Source: a virus. From it: a stretch of 64,000 nucleotides of DNA. Where the stretch lies: IMG/VR virus record IMGVR_UViG_3300005528_000063, positions 1 through 64,000 of that record. One strand, given 5' to 3'. The notes beneath the pieces were generated by a model. It was not told where the DNA came from and made no database searches. It saw only the letters and a list, made by a program, of their open reading frames with translations. The translations under genes were made by a program, and so were the position numbers. Of this stretch, positions 23,233 to 33,541 are shown piece by piece; the first letter of the stretch is position 1; every line of letters begins with the position of its first letter.

Positions 23233-26200
23233 ATGGCGCTCGTCAGGATTCAGGTTCGTCGCGATCCGGCCGCCACATGGGCGGCAGCCAACCCGGTCCT
23301 CGCAGCTGGCGAGCCGGGCCTCGAGACGGATACTGGCAAGATCAAGTACGGCGACGGCGTTCGCGCCTGGAACTCGCTGCCGTACTCGTCGGGCGTCAGC
23401 TTGGGCAGCAGCGTTCCGCCGGCGGCAGGGACGGCTGCGGCTGGGACGAGCCAGGACGCTGCGCGAGCGGATCACTCGCATGCCCTGCCGACGAACCTTC
23501 AGGCCCAGACGATCCAGGCTTCCGGCAGTGCCTCTGTCGGCGGCACGCTGACCGTCACCGGGCAGCTTATTGGTGGCACGCACCGGCACAACGCTGCCGA
23601 CATCAACGACCTTACGGCCGCCGTTTTCTCTCGCATCGTCTCGTCCATCAAGGCCGGAGCGAACATCCAGGCGGAGGTCGACAGTGCAGCGCAGACGATC
23701 ACGCTCAGCAGCACGTCCGCAGGCTCTGCACCACTGGTAATCACGCAGAATCCGATCGACTACGCAGCGACGAGCGGAACGGCCACCTTCTCTGCCACAG
23801 CCATCGGAGGCCGAGACACGCTTACCTACGAGTGGCAGGTATCCACAGACGGCGGCAACACGTGGGCCGCAGTTCCTGGCGCCAGCGGCTCTACACTCGT
23901 GCTTTCTGGCGTCACCGGCGCGATGAGCGGCAATCGCTATCGCCTTCAAGTGTCGTCGGGCACTGAGGTGGTGGTTTCAGCGCATGCCGTCCTGACTGCC
24001 GGCGGAGTGACCATTACCGCGCAGCCCCCCGACTCGACGGTCGACGTTGGCGGCACTGTCCGGTTGGCGGTGGCCGCATCGGCAGGGTCGACGGCCATCT
24101 CCTACCAGTGGCAGCAGTACAACGCGACATCCGACTCGTGGGCCGACGTCCCAGAGGCCGACCTGCCCGTGTATTCGTTCATTGCCGCCGCCGCTACAGG
24201 CTCCTCTGGTAATCAGTATCGCGCCGTCGTGAGGGCGGCGGGCCAGACGGTCGAGTCTCGCACTGCCGTCGTTGTGGTTCGCCCGGCGGCCGTATCGTTT
24301 CCGGTGCAGCCAGAGAGCACCACAGACGTTGCCGGCGCCGCCACGTTTGCCGCCGACGTTGTGGGTGGCACTGATCCGCTGGTACTGCGGTGGCAGAGGC
24401 TCGGTGGCGGCTCGTCTGCGTGGAGCAGCTCCAGTGTGTTTGAGGACATACCGGACGGGGCGTCTGGCGTGAGCGGCCAGGCCGCAGAGACGTTGTTGCT
24501 GACAAGCCAGACTGCGTCGCAGCATCTGCGCCGCTATCGCCTAAAGGTGACGGACGCAGACTCCCGCGTCGCCTACAGCGCAGAGGCCACGCTTCGCACG
24601 CTGTCTTTGGAGATAACCGCACACCCGGAGGACGTTTCAGCAACTTCTGGCGACACGCTGTCGGCATCCGCCTTCTCCGTGACAGCATCGGCCGACGGGG
24701 GCGTCACGTACCAGTGGCAGAAGTCAGTCAATAACGGCACGACTTGGTCGAACATCGCCGGAGCCACGTCTGCGACATACGGCGGATTTGCCGTCACGTT
24801 CCTCGACGACGGCGCGTTGTTTCGGTGCGCCGTGACTGGCGACGGCCAGACGCTGAACAGCGAGTCGGCCTCGCTGGCTGTAGCCGCGCCTGCGCTTACG
24901 ATCACCACGCAACCCCAGAACGTCACCGCCACAGGATCGACCGCCACCTTCTCCTTCGGCCACTCCGGCGGCCCGTCAGTTACGCCTCAGGTGTACTGGG
25001 AGTCGCGAACGGCCTCTACCGGGTGGGTGCGCATCCCTGGAGCCACCACCACAACGCTCGCCGTTTCCGGCATCACGCCAGAAAACAACGGAACCGCATA
25101 TCGTGGCGTCGTGCAGCGAGGCTCCGCCACCGCGTTCACCGACGCGGTCACGCTGACCGCTCCAGGCGCAATCATTTTCTTGCAGCCGCAAGACGCGACG
25201 GCAGCGTCCGGTAACGCCAGCTTCAGCGTGGACTTTACGTCCGTCGCTTGCTCTGCGCCGACAATTACGTGGCAGCTGCGCACCTCGCCAAGCGGCTCAT
25301 GGTCTGCCGTTGCCGGCGCCGGGAGCGTCAAGACGCTTGAGATCGGAGGGCTGACGACATCGTTCAGCGGCTACCAATACCGCGCACTCGTGGCGTGCGG
25401 CGGAAGAGAGGTTGCGTCGAATCCAGCCACGCTCACGGTCCCAGTGCCTCCGGTCGTTATCACAACTCAGCCAAGCGACGCCACTGCCGCTCTGGCGCAG
25501 GCGACGTTTACGTTTGCCTTCTCCGGCGGCGACGGCTCTGCGCCCAGCATCGTGTGGGAGCGGGCGCTTCCAGGCGGCGCGTTTGCCGTCGTGCCCGGCG
25601 CCACTACGAACACGCTGGCGGTCAACGGCATAACGACATCCATGTCTGGCGCACAGTATCGTGCGACCGTGACTATCGGCTCTCAGTCCGCCACGACCCG
25701 CTCCGCAGTGCTGACCGTCGGCGGCGCCACGATCACGCTTCACCCCGTAGACGCCATTGCGGTCGATAGGGCCGCGACGTTCACCTTCGACTTCTCGTCG
25801 TCGTGCTCGTCGCCCTCAATTCAGTGGGAGAGCAAGCCGCCGACGTTCACCGTGTGGTCGCCGGTGCTCGGGGCCACTTCGCGCACCCTGTCTCTTACTA
25901 ACCTGCTGCCGTCCGATTCCAACCGCCAATATCGTGCCGCCGTTGAGTGCGGCGGATCGGTTTCGTACTCCAGCGCTGCCACGCTGACCGTTCCGTCCTA
26001 CGAGTTTTTTATCACCCAGCCCGGCTCTCAGAGCGTCAATGCCGGCGACACCGTGACGTTCTCGTACCAGGGCATGTTCAATGTCCCGGATTACCAAGCG
26101 CGCTGGCAGATGCGGCGGATCGGCGGCGGCTGGTCTAATGTGGCTCGCGGTCAGTCCTACACCTTCAAAGCCAACGCTCGCGCGCACCACAACACCGAGT

Positions 26201-28215
26201 GGCGAGTGCAGGTTGCCACTCCTGGCGGCGTGCTGTTTAGTGCTGTAGCGAGGCTGACCGTTGGTAAGCTGACTTCGACCAAGCCAGTGGCGCTCGCCGG
26301 AACATCCGATCTCGTCGGCATCGCCTATGCGAAGGGTGCGTTCGTGGCGTTAGCATCTGACCAGACGGCCATCATTCGCCGATCCACAGACGGTGGCGAC
26401 ACGTGGCAGACGCACTGGCTTCCCGAGTCTCGCTACTGGGACGGCGTTACTGCCAGCCAGAACGGAGCGCTGTTCGCGTACGGCAGCGGCGAGAGCGGAA
26501 CCGTCAACGCCGACTTTTCTCCACAAACCAACCCCAACACGCCGTTCAACTGGACGCCGACGTGGAGGGACGATCCCGACTCCCGCGTTGGCCCGAAGCG
26601 GACGGCCACTGTGGCGCGGAGCCTGGACGGCGGTAGGACGTGGGCAAAGCTCCAGCTTCCATTCTTCGCAGGCAACTGCCTGCGGATGTGGGGAACGAAT
26701 TACAACAACGCGGTCGTGGCGTTCTTTTTCTCCGAGAGCCTGACGGGACGGCGCAGCCGAGAGCACTGGTGGTTTGGGTCGCGCGCCGGAGCCGGCGGTG
26801 GGCGGCGTCGCAACGGACGGCTGAAGATGGCCGTGACGCTCAATGATGGCGCCTCGTGGAGCGTCTTTGATTGGCCGCTGCCCCCGCAGGGTGGCGCCGT
26901 GTATCCACCTCCGCGCGCCCTTGTTCCAAAGCAGGTCGCCATCAGCCCGTCTGGGGTCATGGTGGTCGCCACTCGCGTGACAGACTTTGGCGCAGACAAG
27001 GAATACCCTGGCCTGCTGTTGACGAGAAACATAGCGGCAAGCGGCTGGGGCACGCCCACGACCGCATCGACGGCCACTATTAGGATTGCCACTAGTAACG
27101 GCAACTCAGCGCGCACCATCGCGACTGGCCTCCTTCGCACCGGCGGCGTGGTGGGCGACCTGACATACAGCCGCTCTCCGTCGCTGGCGGAAGGATTCAA
27201 TGTGGGCCGCGCAATCACCAACCACGACGCCAATTCGGTCGAGTGGGTTCCCGGCGCCGGATTCATTGCTGCGCATGACAGGTATCGCGTGGCAATGATT
27301 TCTCAGGACGGAAACCTGTGGGGGGCCGTGCCGACCGAGCGCATCTTAGGCGAAGTGCCGCTGCACGTCGTGGGCAACGCGCTGTACGGCATCGACACGA
27401 CGCTTCCCAATTACGAATGGGTGACGACAGCCACGTCTGAGTCGTATCCCGACTTCGTCAACATGAATCTTGGCATCACGACCATCACGGACACGGTGAA
27501 CTGCTGGGCGCACAGCCCGTCCGAGATCATGCTTCTTGAGACTGGTGGGTCGATTACGTGGATTCCTCGCGACGACGCTCCGAGCGCCAATCCCGGCGAG
27601 CTGGCCGACCCTGACTCGCCAGACGACCTCACCGTCGAATCTCGCTCACAGTCCGCAGTCCTCTCTTGGACGCCGTCGCCGAGCGCGACCGCAAACCCAC
27701 CGCAGCGATACGACGTGGAGTACACATCCGACGATGGCAGGACGTGGACGACGCACACCGCTCCGGCCAGCACAGCTACTTCGCGCACGGTGTCGGGCTT
27801 GACGCGCGGCACGACGTACTACTTCAGGGTGGCGGCAGTGTTTTCGTCTGGGACAAAGGCGTACTCCGCGTGGAGCCCACCAGTCACGCCTGCCGCCTCG
27901 CCGCCTGGAGCGCCGGCGTGGGTTCGCGCCATGTGGAGCCAAGTGGCGCTGCCGGGCAATCCGCGAAGGATACTTGTCTCGTGGGGAGCGCCTACGGACG
28001 ACGGAGGCGCTCCCATCACCTCGTACATCGTCCAGACGTCGGACGGCTTGGCCACCCTCGCCAACCATATTAACTTGACGCGGCTCACGGCGTTTATCGA
28101 CCCCGCGCTTCTGCGCAGCCGTCCCGGCGGAGCCAACGCGGCGACGTTCCGCGTGCTCGCGGTCAATTCGGCAGGCATTAGCGCTGCAAGCCCCACGTCC
28201 GGTGTAGCCAGCTAG
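23233..28215 (+). CDS. Giant Ig-repeat tail adhesin / fibre, 1660 aa
   Basis: Residues 1-55 match the N-terminal attachment domain of many phage fibres (IQVRRDPAATWAAANPVLAAGEPGLETDTGKIKYGDGVRAWNSLPY). From about residue 170 to 1020 there are nine Ig-like repeats of about 90 residues, each opening with 'ITxQPxDxTAxxGxATF' and containing 'YQWQ'. A six-bladed or similar beta-propeller-like region follows (STDGGDTW, RSLDGGRTW) and the end holds two fibronectin III domains (SWTPSPSATANPPQRYDVEYTSDDGRTW; VSWGAPTDDGG). Likely host-surface binding, possibly carbohydrate. Confidence 0.85.
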   Translation: MALVRIQVRRDPAATWAAANPVLAAGEPGLETDTGKIKYGDGVRAWNSLPYSSGVSLGSSVPPAAGTAAAGTSQDAARADHSHALPTNLQAQTIQASGSASVGGTLTVTGQLIGGTHRHNAADINDLTAAVFSRIVSSIKAGANIQAEVDSAAQTITLSSTSAGSAPLVITQNPIDYAATSGTATFSATAIGGRDTLTYEWQVSTDGGNTWAAVPGASGSTLVLSGVTGAMSGNRYRLQVSSGTEVVVSAHAVLTAGGVTITAQPPDSTVDVGGTVRLAVAASAGSTAISYQWQQYNATSDSWADVPEADLPVYSFIAAAATGSSGNQYRAVVRAAGQTVESRTAVVVVRPAAVSFPVQPESTTDVAGAATFAADVVGGTDPLVLRWQRLGGGSSAWSSSSVFEDIPDGASGVSGQAAETLLLTSQTASQHLRRYRLKVTDADSRVAYSAEATLRTLSLEITAHPEDVSATSGDTLSASAFSVTASADGGVTYQWQKSVNNGTTWSNIAGATSATYGGFAVTFLDDGALFRCAVTGDGQTLNSESASLAVAAPALTITTQPQNVTATGSTATFSFGHSGGPSVTPQVYWESRTASTGWVRIPGATTTTLAVSGITPENNGTAYRGVVQRGSATAFTDAVTLTAPGAIIFLQPQDATAASGNASFSVDFTSVACSAPTITWQLRTSPSGSWSAVAGAGSVKTLEIGGLTTSFSGYQYRALVACGGREVASNPATLTVPVPPVVITTQPSDATAALAQATFTFAFSGGDGSAPSIVWERALPGGAFAVVPGATTNTLAVNGITTSMSGAQYRATVTIGSQSATTRSAVLTVGGATITLHPVDAIAVDRAATFTFDFSSSCSSPSIQWESKPPTFTVWSPVLGATSRTLSLTNLLPSDSNRQYRAAVECGGSVSYSSAATLTVPSYEFFITQPGSQSVNAGDTVTFSYQGMFNVPDYQARWQMRRIGGGWSNVARGQSYTFKANARAHHNTEWRVQVATPGGVLFSAVARLTVGKLTSTKPVALAGTSDLVGIAYAKGAFVALASDQTAIIRRSTDGGDTWQTHWLPESRYWDGVTASQNGALFAYGSGESGTVNADFSPQTNPNTPFNWTPTWRDDPDSRVGPKRTATVARSLDGGRTWAKLQLPFFAGNCLRMWGTNYNNAVVAFFFSESLTGRRSREHWWFGSRAGAGGGRRRNGRLKMAVTLNDGASWSVFDWPLPPQGGAVYPPPRALVPKQVAISPSGVMVVATRVTDFGADKEYPGLLLTRNIAASGWGTPTTASTATIRIATSNGNSARTIATGLLRTGGVVGDLTYSRSPSLAEGFNVGRAITNHDANSVEWVPGAGFIAAHDRYRVAMISQDGNLWGAVPTERILGEVPLHVVGNALYGIDTTLPNYEWVTTATSESYPDFVNMNLGITTITDTVNCWAHSPSEIMLLETGGSITWIPRDDAPSANPGELADPDSPDDLTVESRSQSAVLSWTPSPSATANPPQRYDVEYTSDDGRTWTTHTAPASTATSRTVSGLTRGTTYYFRVAAVFSSGTKAYSAWSPPVTPAASPPGAPAWVRAMWSQVALPGNPRRILVSWGAPTDDGGAPITSYIVQTSDGLATLANHINLTRLTAFIDPALLRSRPGGANAATFRVLAVNSAGISAASPTSGVAS

Positions 28216-28230
28216 GCATGGAGGCGGTTG

Positions 28231-29151
28231 GTGTACTACGCAGCTCAAGACATCGTCGAGTACCTCATGAACTCCGTAGGCGGAGGCTCGCAGGACAGCG
28301 AGCATCGCCTGCTGCGTTCGGCGGCGCACCATGCGTACCGCGACTTGATGCACTGCCGTGAGTGGCACTGGCTCTCGTCGGAGGCTCCGCTTCCGGCGGC
28401 CGTCTCCGGCACCAACGGCAAGGAGTACGTACTTCCTGCGAACGTGAAGACTGTGGACGGGCTCATCACGCCCGACCGCACGACGGCCGTGTCGTACATC
28501 ACGCCGCGAGAATGGCGCATCCTCGAGTCCGAGAGCCTCGCCCCTGGCTCCGCCGTCTACTGGACTGTCGTACCGGACCCAACCAAGCCCGACAGGTGGA
28601 GGCTCAAGATCGCCGGCAATCCAACTCCGATTGAGAGCGGCAAGACGTACTACATCACCTTCCGGCGCAAGCCGCTGCCCCTGAAGTACATGGGGTTCGA
28701 GGAAATCTGTCGCAACGGAACTCTGGACGCCACTTCAGCGCCTGGCGCCGTCAAGCGGTATGGCACAGCTACGCATCATCCTGAGGGGCCGTCTGGAATC
28801 TACCCGTACACGGCCGAAGAGGTGCTCGGCGTAGCCGGAAGCTTGATCGGCACGCCGCCGGCTGGCGCACGCACCGTCGTCAGCGATCGACTCGACGTCT
28901 CGGAGAGCATGTTCACGGCACTGCTTTCTGGGGCGGAGGTGTGGCTGGCAAAGATGCTCGGCAAGAACGTGGAGGGCGCATTGGCGGTCTACAATCGCGA
29001 CCTGCGCATGGCATTCGAGGCCGACTCCCCCGCCCCGATCGCCGGCCGCCGAGAAGGCATTGGGCGTTATCCGGAGGTGGATGCTGTCTCGTGGGGAACG
29101 CCGCGAGCAATGGGGTACTACTCGCCCAGCCAGCCCGACACGGGGGTCTAA
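28231..29151 (+). CDS. Head-tail adaptor (gp4/gp11-like)
   Basis: GTG at 28231 with GGAGG at six bases; a TTG three bases earlier is less likely. 306 residues. 'VYYAAQDIVEYLMNSVGGGSQDSEHRLLRSAAHHAYRDLMHCREWHW' is the helical opening typical of podovirus tail-tube-A/adaptor proteins, and the rest is beta-rich with a helical end. It would sit between portal and nozzle. Confidence 0.75.
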   Translation: MYYAAQDIVEYLMNSVGGGSQDSEHRLLRSAAHHAYRDLMHCREWHWLSSEAPLPAAVSGTNGKEYVLPANVKTVDGLITPDRTTAVSYITPREWRILESESLAPGSAVYWTVVPDPTKPDRWRLKIAGNPTPIESGKTYYITFRRKPLPLKYMGFEEICRNGTLDATSAPGAVKRYGTATHHPEGPSGIYPYTAEEVLGVAGSLIGTPPAGARTVVSDRLDVSESMFTALLSGAEVWLAKMLGKNVEGALAVYNRDLRMAFEADSPAPIAGRREGIGRYPEVDAVSWGTPRAMGYYSPSQPDTGV

Positions 29152-29154
29152 GCG

Positions 29155-29724
29155 ATGCGCGCAGACTCGTGGGCTGGGCTTGTCACCAACGCAAGTCCGT
29201 TTGCACTGCCTCCCGGCGCTGCTGTCGAGCAGGTCAACCTGAACTGCTCCATTCCGGGACAGCTTCAGTCTCGCGGAGGCATGCGGCCGCTTGCTGTCTC
29301 GCCAGAGGACAGGTCGTCCATCGTCCACTGCCACGCCGTGCAGCTTCCTTCAGGAACAGCTGTCATAGCGCAGCGGGTAGACGGAACGGTGATTGTGCTC
29401 GGTGGCATTGCGCCGGCCGCAGCTCCTTCCGTCGGATTTGAGCCGCAGCTGTCCGTCGCGTCAGGGCAGATTGCCACCTCGTACACGCACCGCTACGCCG
29501 ACGGGAGGTACGGAGCCGCCCAAGACGCGCCAGAGCCGCAGCCCCGAAACCCGCTTGTCGAGGCGCTGGATGGCGGCGAGTCCGACACTGCTGAGTGGCC
29601 GTTCGTCGTCGATTCGGTTGCCGGGTGCCCGGTCAGCGGCAAGCTGTCTGTTGTTGATGGCGGTGTGGCTCGTGACGACGAGCTGCCACCCGACGTTCGC
29701 GAGTCGGAGCTGTGCGAAACATGA
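29155..29724 (+). CDS. Tail nozzle-associated protein, 189 aa
   Basis: 'MRADSWAGLVTNASPFALPPGAAVEQVNLNCSIPGQLQSRGGMRPL' is the standard opening of podovirus nozzle proteins. It ends after 189 residues and the nozzle continues in the next gene with an ATGA overlap, so this and 29721-32720 look like one nozzle protein split into two genes. Confidence 0.7.
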   Translation: MRADSWAGLVTNASPFALPPGAAVEQVNLNCSIPGQLQSRGGMRPLAVSPEDRSSIVHCHAVQLPSGTAVIAQRVDGTVIVLGGIAPAAAPSVGFEPQLSVASGQIATSYTHRYADGRYGAAQDAPEPQPRNPLVEALDGGESDTAEWPFVVDSVAGCPVSGKLSVVDGGVARDDELPPDVRESELCET

Positions 29725-32720
29725 GCGTAGGTTCCTTCTCTCCGGATCGGCCCATCTCGTGCGCTCAGGGGCGCTACGGAGAAGTCATTGTCGTTCAGGG
29801 CGGAGGCAAGAAGCCGATCCGCATTGACGGCACGACGTCCAGGCTGGCGGGGCTTATCGCTCCGGAGGCAGCCCCTGAGATTTCCACCATCTCGCCGGTG
29901 GCGTACTACATCGCCCGCGTGGACGTGACGCGGCCTGGAGCCGTGTACTACTCAGCCCCCACCGTGACGTTCGAGCAGGCGTCCAGCGGGTTCAACGACC
30001 TAGTTCTCTTGCCGCCAGGAGCAACGCCTCCCGAGTTTCGCGCCGCAAAGGCGGCCGCGTACCTCAACCAGTCTGGCGTTTCCGAGATCGTCGTCAGCGA
30101 TGGCGGCAAGGGATACGCCGCTCCGCCCAACGGGGTGCTCGGTGACTCGCACGGCAAGGGGGCCGTCCTAACTCCGATCACGACCGGGCCGTCCGTCACC
30201 GACCCAGCCAACAACCCATACACCGGCATCACGCAGTGGGAGGTCGTGTCGCAGCCAGCTGACACGAGCAGCGCCGCAGCGTGCGGTGGCGGAAACGAGC
30301 CGCGATTTGCAGCCACGAACTGCGTTGGCGTCGACTTGCCGATCACGGGCGACGGCACGTTCACTGTGCATTCCACGTACGGGTACGTGAGGACGCGGAT
30401 AGGAAACGGGGCTGTGTGCTGCGGGTTTTGCCCGCCCCCTCGCGAGCCGGACTACACGCGGACCATCACGTATCGTGTTACTGGGGCGTCCGGCGGGGCT
30501 GGTGCTGTACTGCGACTCGTGTGGAATGGGTCGACGTGGGTGCAGTCGTGTAGTGGCGGCGGCGAGACGCCCCCCTGGAGTCGCTGGGAGGGAGCCACTC
30601 AGGTCGAGGCCGCAAGCCCTCACAAGATCGGGGCCGGATACTCCGACGCACGCACAGTGCGCGTCGAGATCGACTCCATTGCTGGCGAGCAGGCCACCAT
30701 CGTCATTGAAGGGTACACGGCCGGCAATCCAGCAAACACCGAGTCTCGAGGCTACAGCCTCACCGGCATCCGCATCGACAATGCCGGCTCTGGCTATGTC
30801 GTCGCGCCGCAAATCAAGATCACGAGCGCATCCGGCTTCGGAGCATACGCCACGTGCCGCGTTGCCGGCGGCCGCATCGTGGAGGTCACGCTAGAGAACG
30901 GAGGCGGTGGATACAAGACGCCCCCCAAGATCGAGGCAGTTGCCGGCGGTGCGGAGGCGTTCGCTGTTGCGCGACCGCACCTGCGCGGAAAGTATCAGTG
31001 CTACTACAGATACATCGACGACACGCCGGAATCCGCTGGCGGGCCTATTCCAAGCAGCCTTTCGCCAGTGCGTGAGGTGGATGCCGGCGAAGGAGTCGCT
31101 GGACTAGCATGGACCGTGCCGTCATTGACGCCCGGCGGACGAGCGACATCCGTCGAGCTGTGGCGAACGACCGGCAATCAAGCCACGACGCTCTACCGAG
31201 TGGCGACTCTCGCCGGCGGCCTGCACAGCGACACGTTGACAGACGATGAGCTGCGCGACCCGGATAGGGCTGGCTATGCCGCCATGCCCATCGTGCTGCC
31301 GAACGGCGGCATCAACGCCAACCGATTCACGCCGCCTCCCAGCGACAAGGCTGTGGTCGTGCGGTTTCAGGACCGCTTTTGGTACGGCGTGGACACGGGA
31401 GGAAAGCAGCCAAACACCGTCCTGTTTTCTGGCGTCGACGAGCCGGAGAGCGTGCCGGACATCAACGAGATCATCCTGCAACAAAACACAGTCGATGCGG
31501 ATGCCATCTCGGCGCTCATTCCCTTTGGCCCCACCCTGCTTATCATGCAGGCCCGCCACGCCTATTCACTGTCGTTCTCGAAGCAGCCGGTGCTGGACGC
31601 TCAGGTGGTGCCAATCGCCCACAGAGGCGCCCTGAACCAGCGCTGCTGGGGCATCCACGACGGCGTGTGCTACGTGCTCGACCAGTACGGCATCTACGCC
31701 ATCTCGCCGGGAGGCCGCGTCGAAGGGCTGTCGGAAGCAATCGAGGATATGTTCCGCAGCCGCATCGACTTTGGCAAGCGGACGTGGCCGTTCCTGACAA
31801 TCGACCCAACGACCAATACGCTGCGGGCGTTTGTCGCATTGCGTGGCGATGGCTCGGACGGGTTCCCGACGGCGGCGCTCTGCTATTCGCTGGCGTCGAA
31901 GGCGTGGTGGATCGAGACTTACCCTTCCCGCATCCAGTGCGCAACGCAAGCGCTCCTGACGACTGGAGACTACAGGTGCGTCTTCGGCACGCCTGGAGGA
32001 CTGTACACGCTCGACGACGGCCACCTTGACATGGCTCGCGGAGCCGTCGTGTCCGTCAAGATTACGAATCCCGGCTCTGGCTACACGTCGCCCCCAACCG
32101 TGACGGCACGAGGCGGGTCGTGCGCCAAATTCCAGGCCGTGTTGGATGGCGACGGGAAGATAAGGGCCATCTGGATTCTGTCTCCGGGATACGGATACGC
32201 AAGCGGCTCTCTCGTCGTCTCCGATCCGGAGTCTGATGGTGGCGTCACCGCTGTGGCGGAATACACGGCCACGACGAACTCCGCAGACACCCCGCTGCAT
32301 CCGACCTACCGCTACAAGACGGGCTGCGCCGAGTACCCGTCTGACGCGCAGAACCCGAAGGCAGCGTCCGTGTCGTCGCGGAACATCAGCCTGCTTTACG
32401 CCCCGCAACGTCGGTCGTGCCCACTGTCGATGCGGCTCTACTACAACAACTCGCCCGCTCCGCGCCGGAACGTCGCAGCCCGAAACAGAGGCGTCGGCTT
32501 CACGGCCGATGTTGTGGATAGCGCAGCCCGCCTCGACATGGCGGCCAATACGCTCAAGCACGGCGAGGACACCGGCGTGGCGAGTGCCATGTTCGCCGGC
32601 CGCACTATCGACGACGTGGCCTCTGCCGACCGATACGTCGCCGTCGAGCTGGTTGGGGCACGCCGGAACACAGACCCGGTTGTGTTCTACAAACTTGACG
32701 TCATGGGGACCGCCGAATGA
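29721..32720 (+). CDS. Tail nozzle protein with inserted GSGY modules
   Basis: 999 residues from MSVGSF. The C-terminal half carries the beta-propeller nozzle pattern: 'VVRFQDRFWYGV', 'TVLFSGVDEPESVPDINEI', 'LIPFGPTLLIMQARHAYSLSF', 'AHRGALNQRCWGIHDGVCYVLDQYGIYAIS', 'ALCYSLASKAWWIETYPSRIQC'. Inserted around it are at least four short modules of form 'I.x.xPGSGYxxPPxVT' (near residues 60, 130, 355, 395 and 775). These probably decorate the tail surface. Translationally coupled to the preceding gene. Confidence 0.8.
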   Translation: MSVGSFSPDRPISCAQGRYGEVIVVQGGGKKPIRIDGTTSRLAGLIAPEAAPEISTISPVAYYIARVDVTRPGAVYYSAPTVTFEQASSGFNDLVLLPPGATPPEFRAAKAAAYLNQSGVSEIVVSDGGKGYAAPPNGVLGDSHGKGAVLTPITTGPSVTDPANNPYTGITQWEVVSQPADTSSAAACGGGNEPRFAATNCVGVDLPITGDGTFTVHSTYGYVRTRIGNGAVCCGFCPPPREPDYTRTITYRVTGASGGAGAVLRLVWNGSTWVQSCSGGGETPPWSRWEGATQVEAASPHKIGAGYSDARTVRVEIDSIAGEQATIVIEGYTAGNPANTESRGYSLTGIRIDNAGSGYVVAPQIKITSASGFGAYATCRVAGGRIVEVTLENGGGGYKTPPKIEAVAGGAEAFAVARPHLRGKYQCYYRYIDDTPESAGGPIPSSLSPVREVDAGEGVAGLAWTVPSLTPGGRATSVELWRTTGNQATTLYRVATLAGGLHSDTLTDDELRDPDRAGYAAMPIVLPNGGINANRFTPPPSDKAVVVRFQDRFWYGVDTGGKQPNTVLFSGVDEPESVPDINEIILQQNTVDADAISALIPFGPTLLIMQARHAYSLSFSKQPVLDAQVVPIAHRGALNQRCWGIHDGVCYVLDQYGIYAISPGGRVEGLSEAIEDMFRSRIDFGKRTWPFLTIDPTTNTLRAFVALRGDGSDGFPTAALCYSLASKAWWIETYPSRIQCATQALLTTGDYRCVFGTPGGLYTLDDGHLDMARGAVVSVKITNPGSGYTSPPTVTARGGSCAKFQAVLDGDGKIRAIWILSPGYGYASGSLVVSDPESDGGVTAVAEYTATTNSADTPLHPTYRYKTGCAEYPSDAQNPKAASVSSRNISLLYAPQRRSCPLSMRLYYNNSPAPRRNVAARNRGVGFTADVVDSAARLDMAANTLKHGEDTGVASAMFAGRTIDDVASADRYVAVELVGARRNTDPVVFYKLDVMGTAE

Positions 32721-33541
32721 GCTTCAGCCTACAGGGCAGCCAGATTCGTGCGTCTCTCGTGGGGGCTGGCCTTCCGGCCGACGCGGCCACCACGATCGCC
32801 AACGTGCTCAGCAATGCCGTGCAGACGCTGCGTCACGCCGGCGACGTGGAGGTTGATCGCACGCCAAGCAACCTGCGGCTCGTCACGCCGGACGACCGCA
32901 AGCACTCACTGAAGAATCTCGACTTCCGGGCTGGCGACCCAGACCATCGCCAGACTCAGGCCAATGTGGCCGGCAGCGAGGGGAGGCGCGAGCCGGAGCC
33001 AGAGCCTGCCGTCCTTGTCGAGCGTTCGCCGCAACGCGACCAAGCGCCATTCCGCGTAGCTGGCGGTGCCTACACGGACACCAATGCGCAGGGCGACGCA
33101 GTGCGAGTGGACTTGCGCCTGCGTGGCAACGGCGACTGCGCCTTCATCGAGCCTCGCGCCAACACGCTGATCGGCAAAAGCCTTCGAGCAGAGGCAGGCG
33201 GTGGCGATGACGGCCGGCTCCGGTTCTTTATCGAGCAGACCGAGCGCGAGGCCATCTGGAAGCTCCAGCTCATCAACGTGCAGAAAGTGCGGGTCGTGAG
33301 CGACATCCAATACCAGCAGGGGCGCGGCCTTGTCGTGAGCTATCGAGACATCGAGACGTGGTCATACTCGAAGCCGTCCATCGAGGTGATCCCTGTGGTT
33401 AGCCAGCAGGTCATTTCCGGCGTCGTGCTCGGCGAGGACGGCATTGCCATCTCCAGCGCAGTAGTGGACGTGCTAGGGGCTGTCGCCGGGCCGGCCGGTC
33501 TAATCGAGACGGACGACTGCCCTGAGGAGCCACCAGCGTGA
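32717..33541 (+). CDS. Tail-associated protein, 274 aa
   Basis: ATGA overlap with the nozzle gene. N-terminal helices, a basic/acidic linker (residues 85-110, EPEPEPAVLVERSPQRD), then a beta-rich domain with 'FIEPRANTLIGKSLRAEA' and 'WKLQLINVQKVRVVSDIQYQQGRGLVVSYRDIETWSY', and a hydrophobic Ala/Gly end. No family recognised. Probably structural. Confidence 0.55.
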   Translation: MSFSLQGSQIRASLVGAGLPADAATTIANVLSNAVQTLRHAGDVEVDRTPSNLRLVTPDDRKHSLKNLDFRAGDPDHRQTQANVAGSEGRREPEPEPAVLVERSPQRDQAPFRVAGGAYTDTNAQGDAVRVDLRLRGNGDCAFIEPRANTLIGKSLRAEAGGGDDGRLRFFIEQTEREAIWKLQLINVQKVRVVSDIQYQQGRGLVVSYRDIETWSYSKPSIEVIPVVSQQVISGVVLGEDGIAISSAVVDVLGAVAGPAGLIETDDCPEEPPA

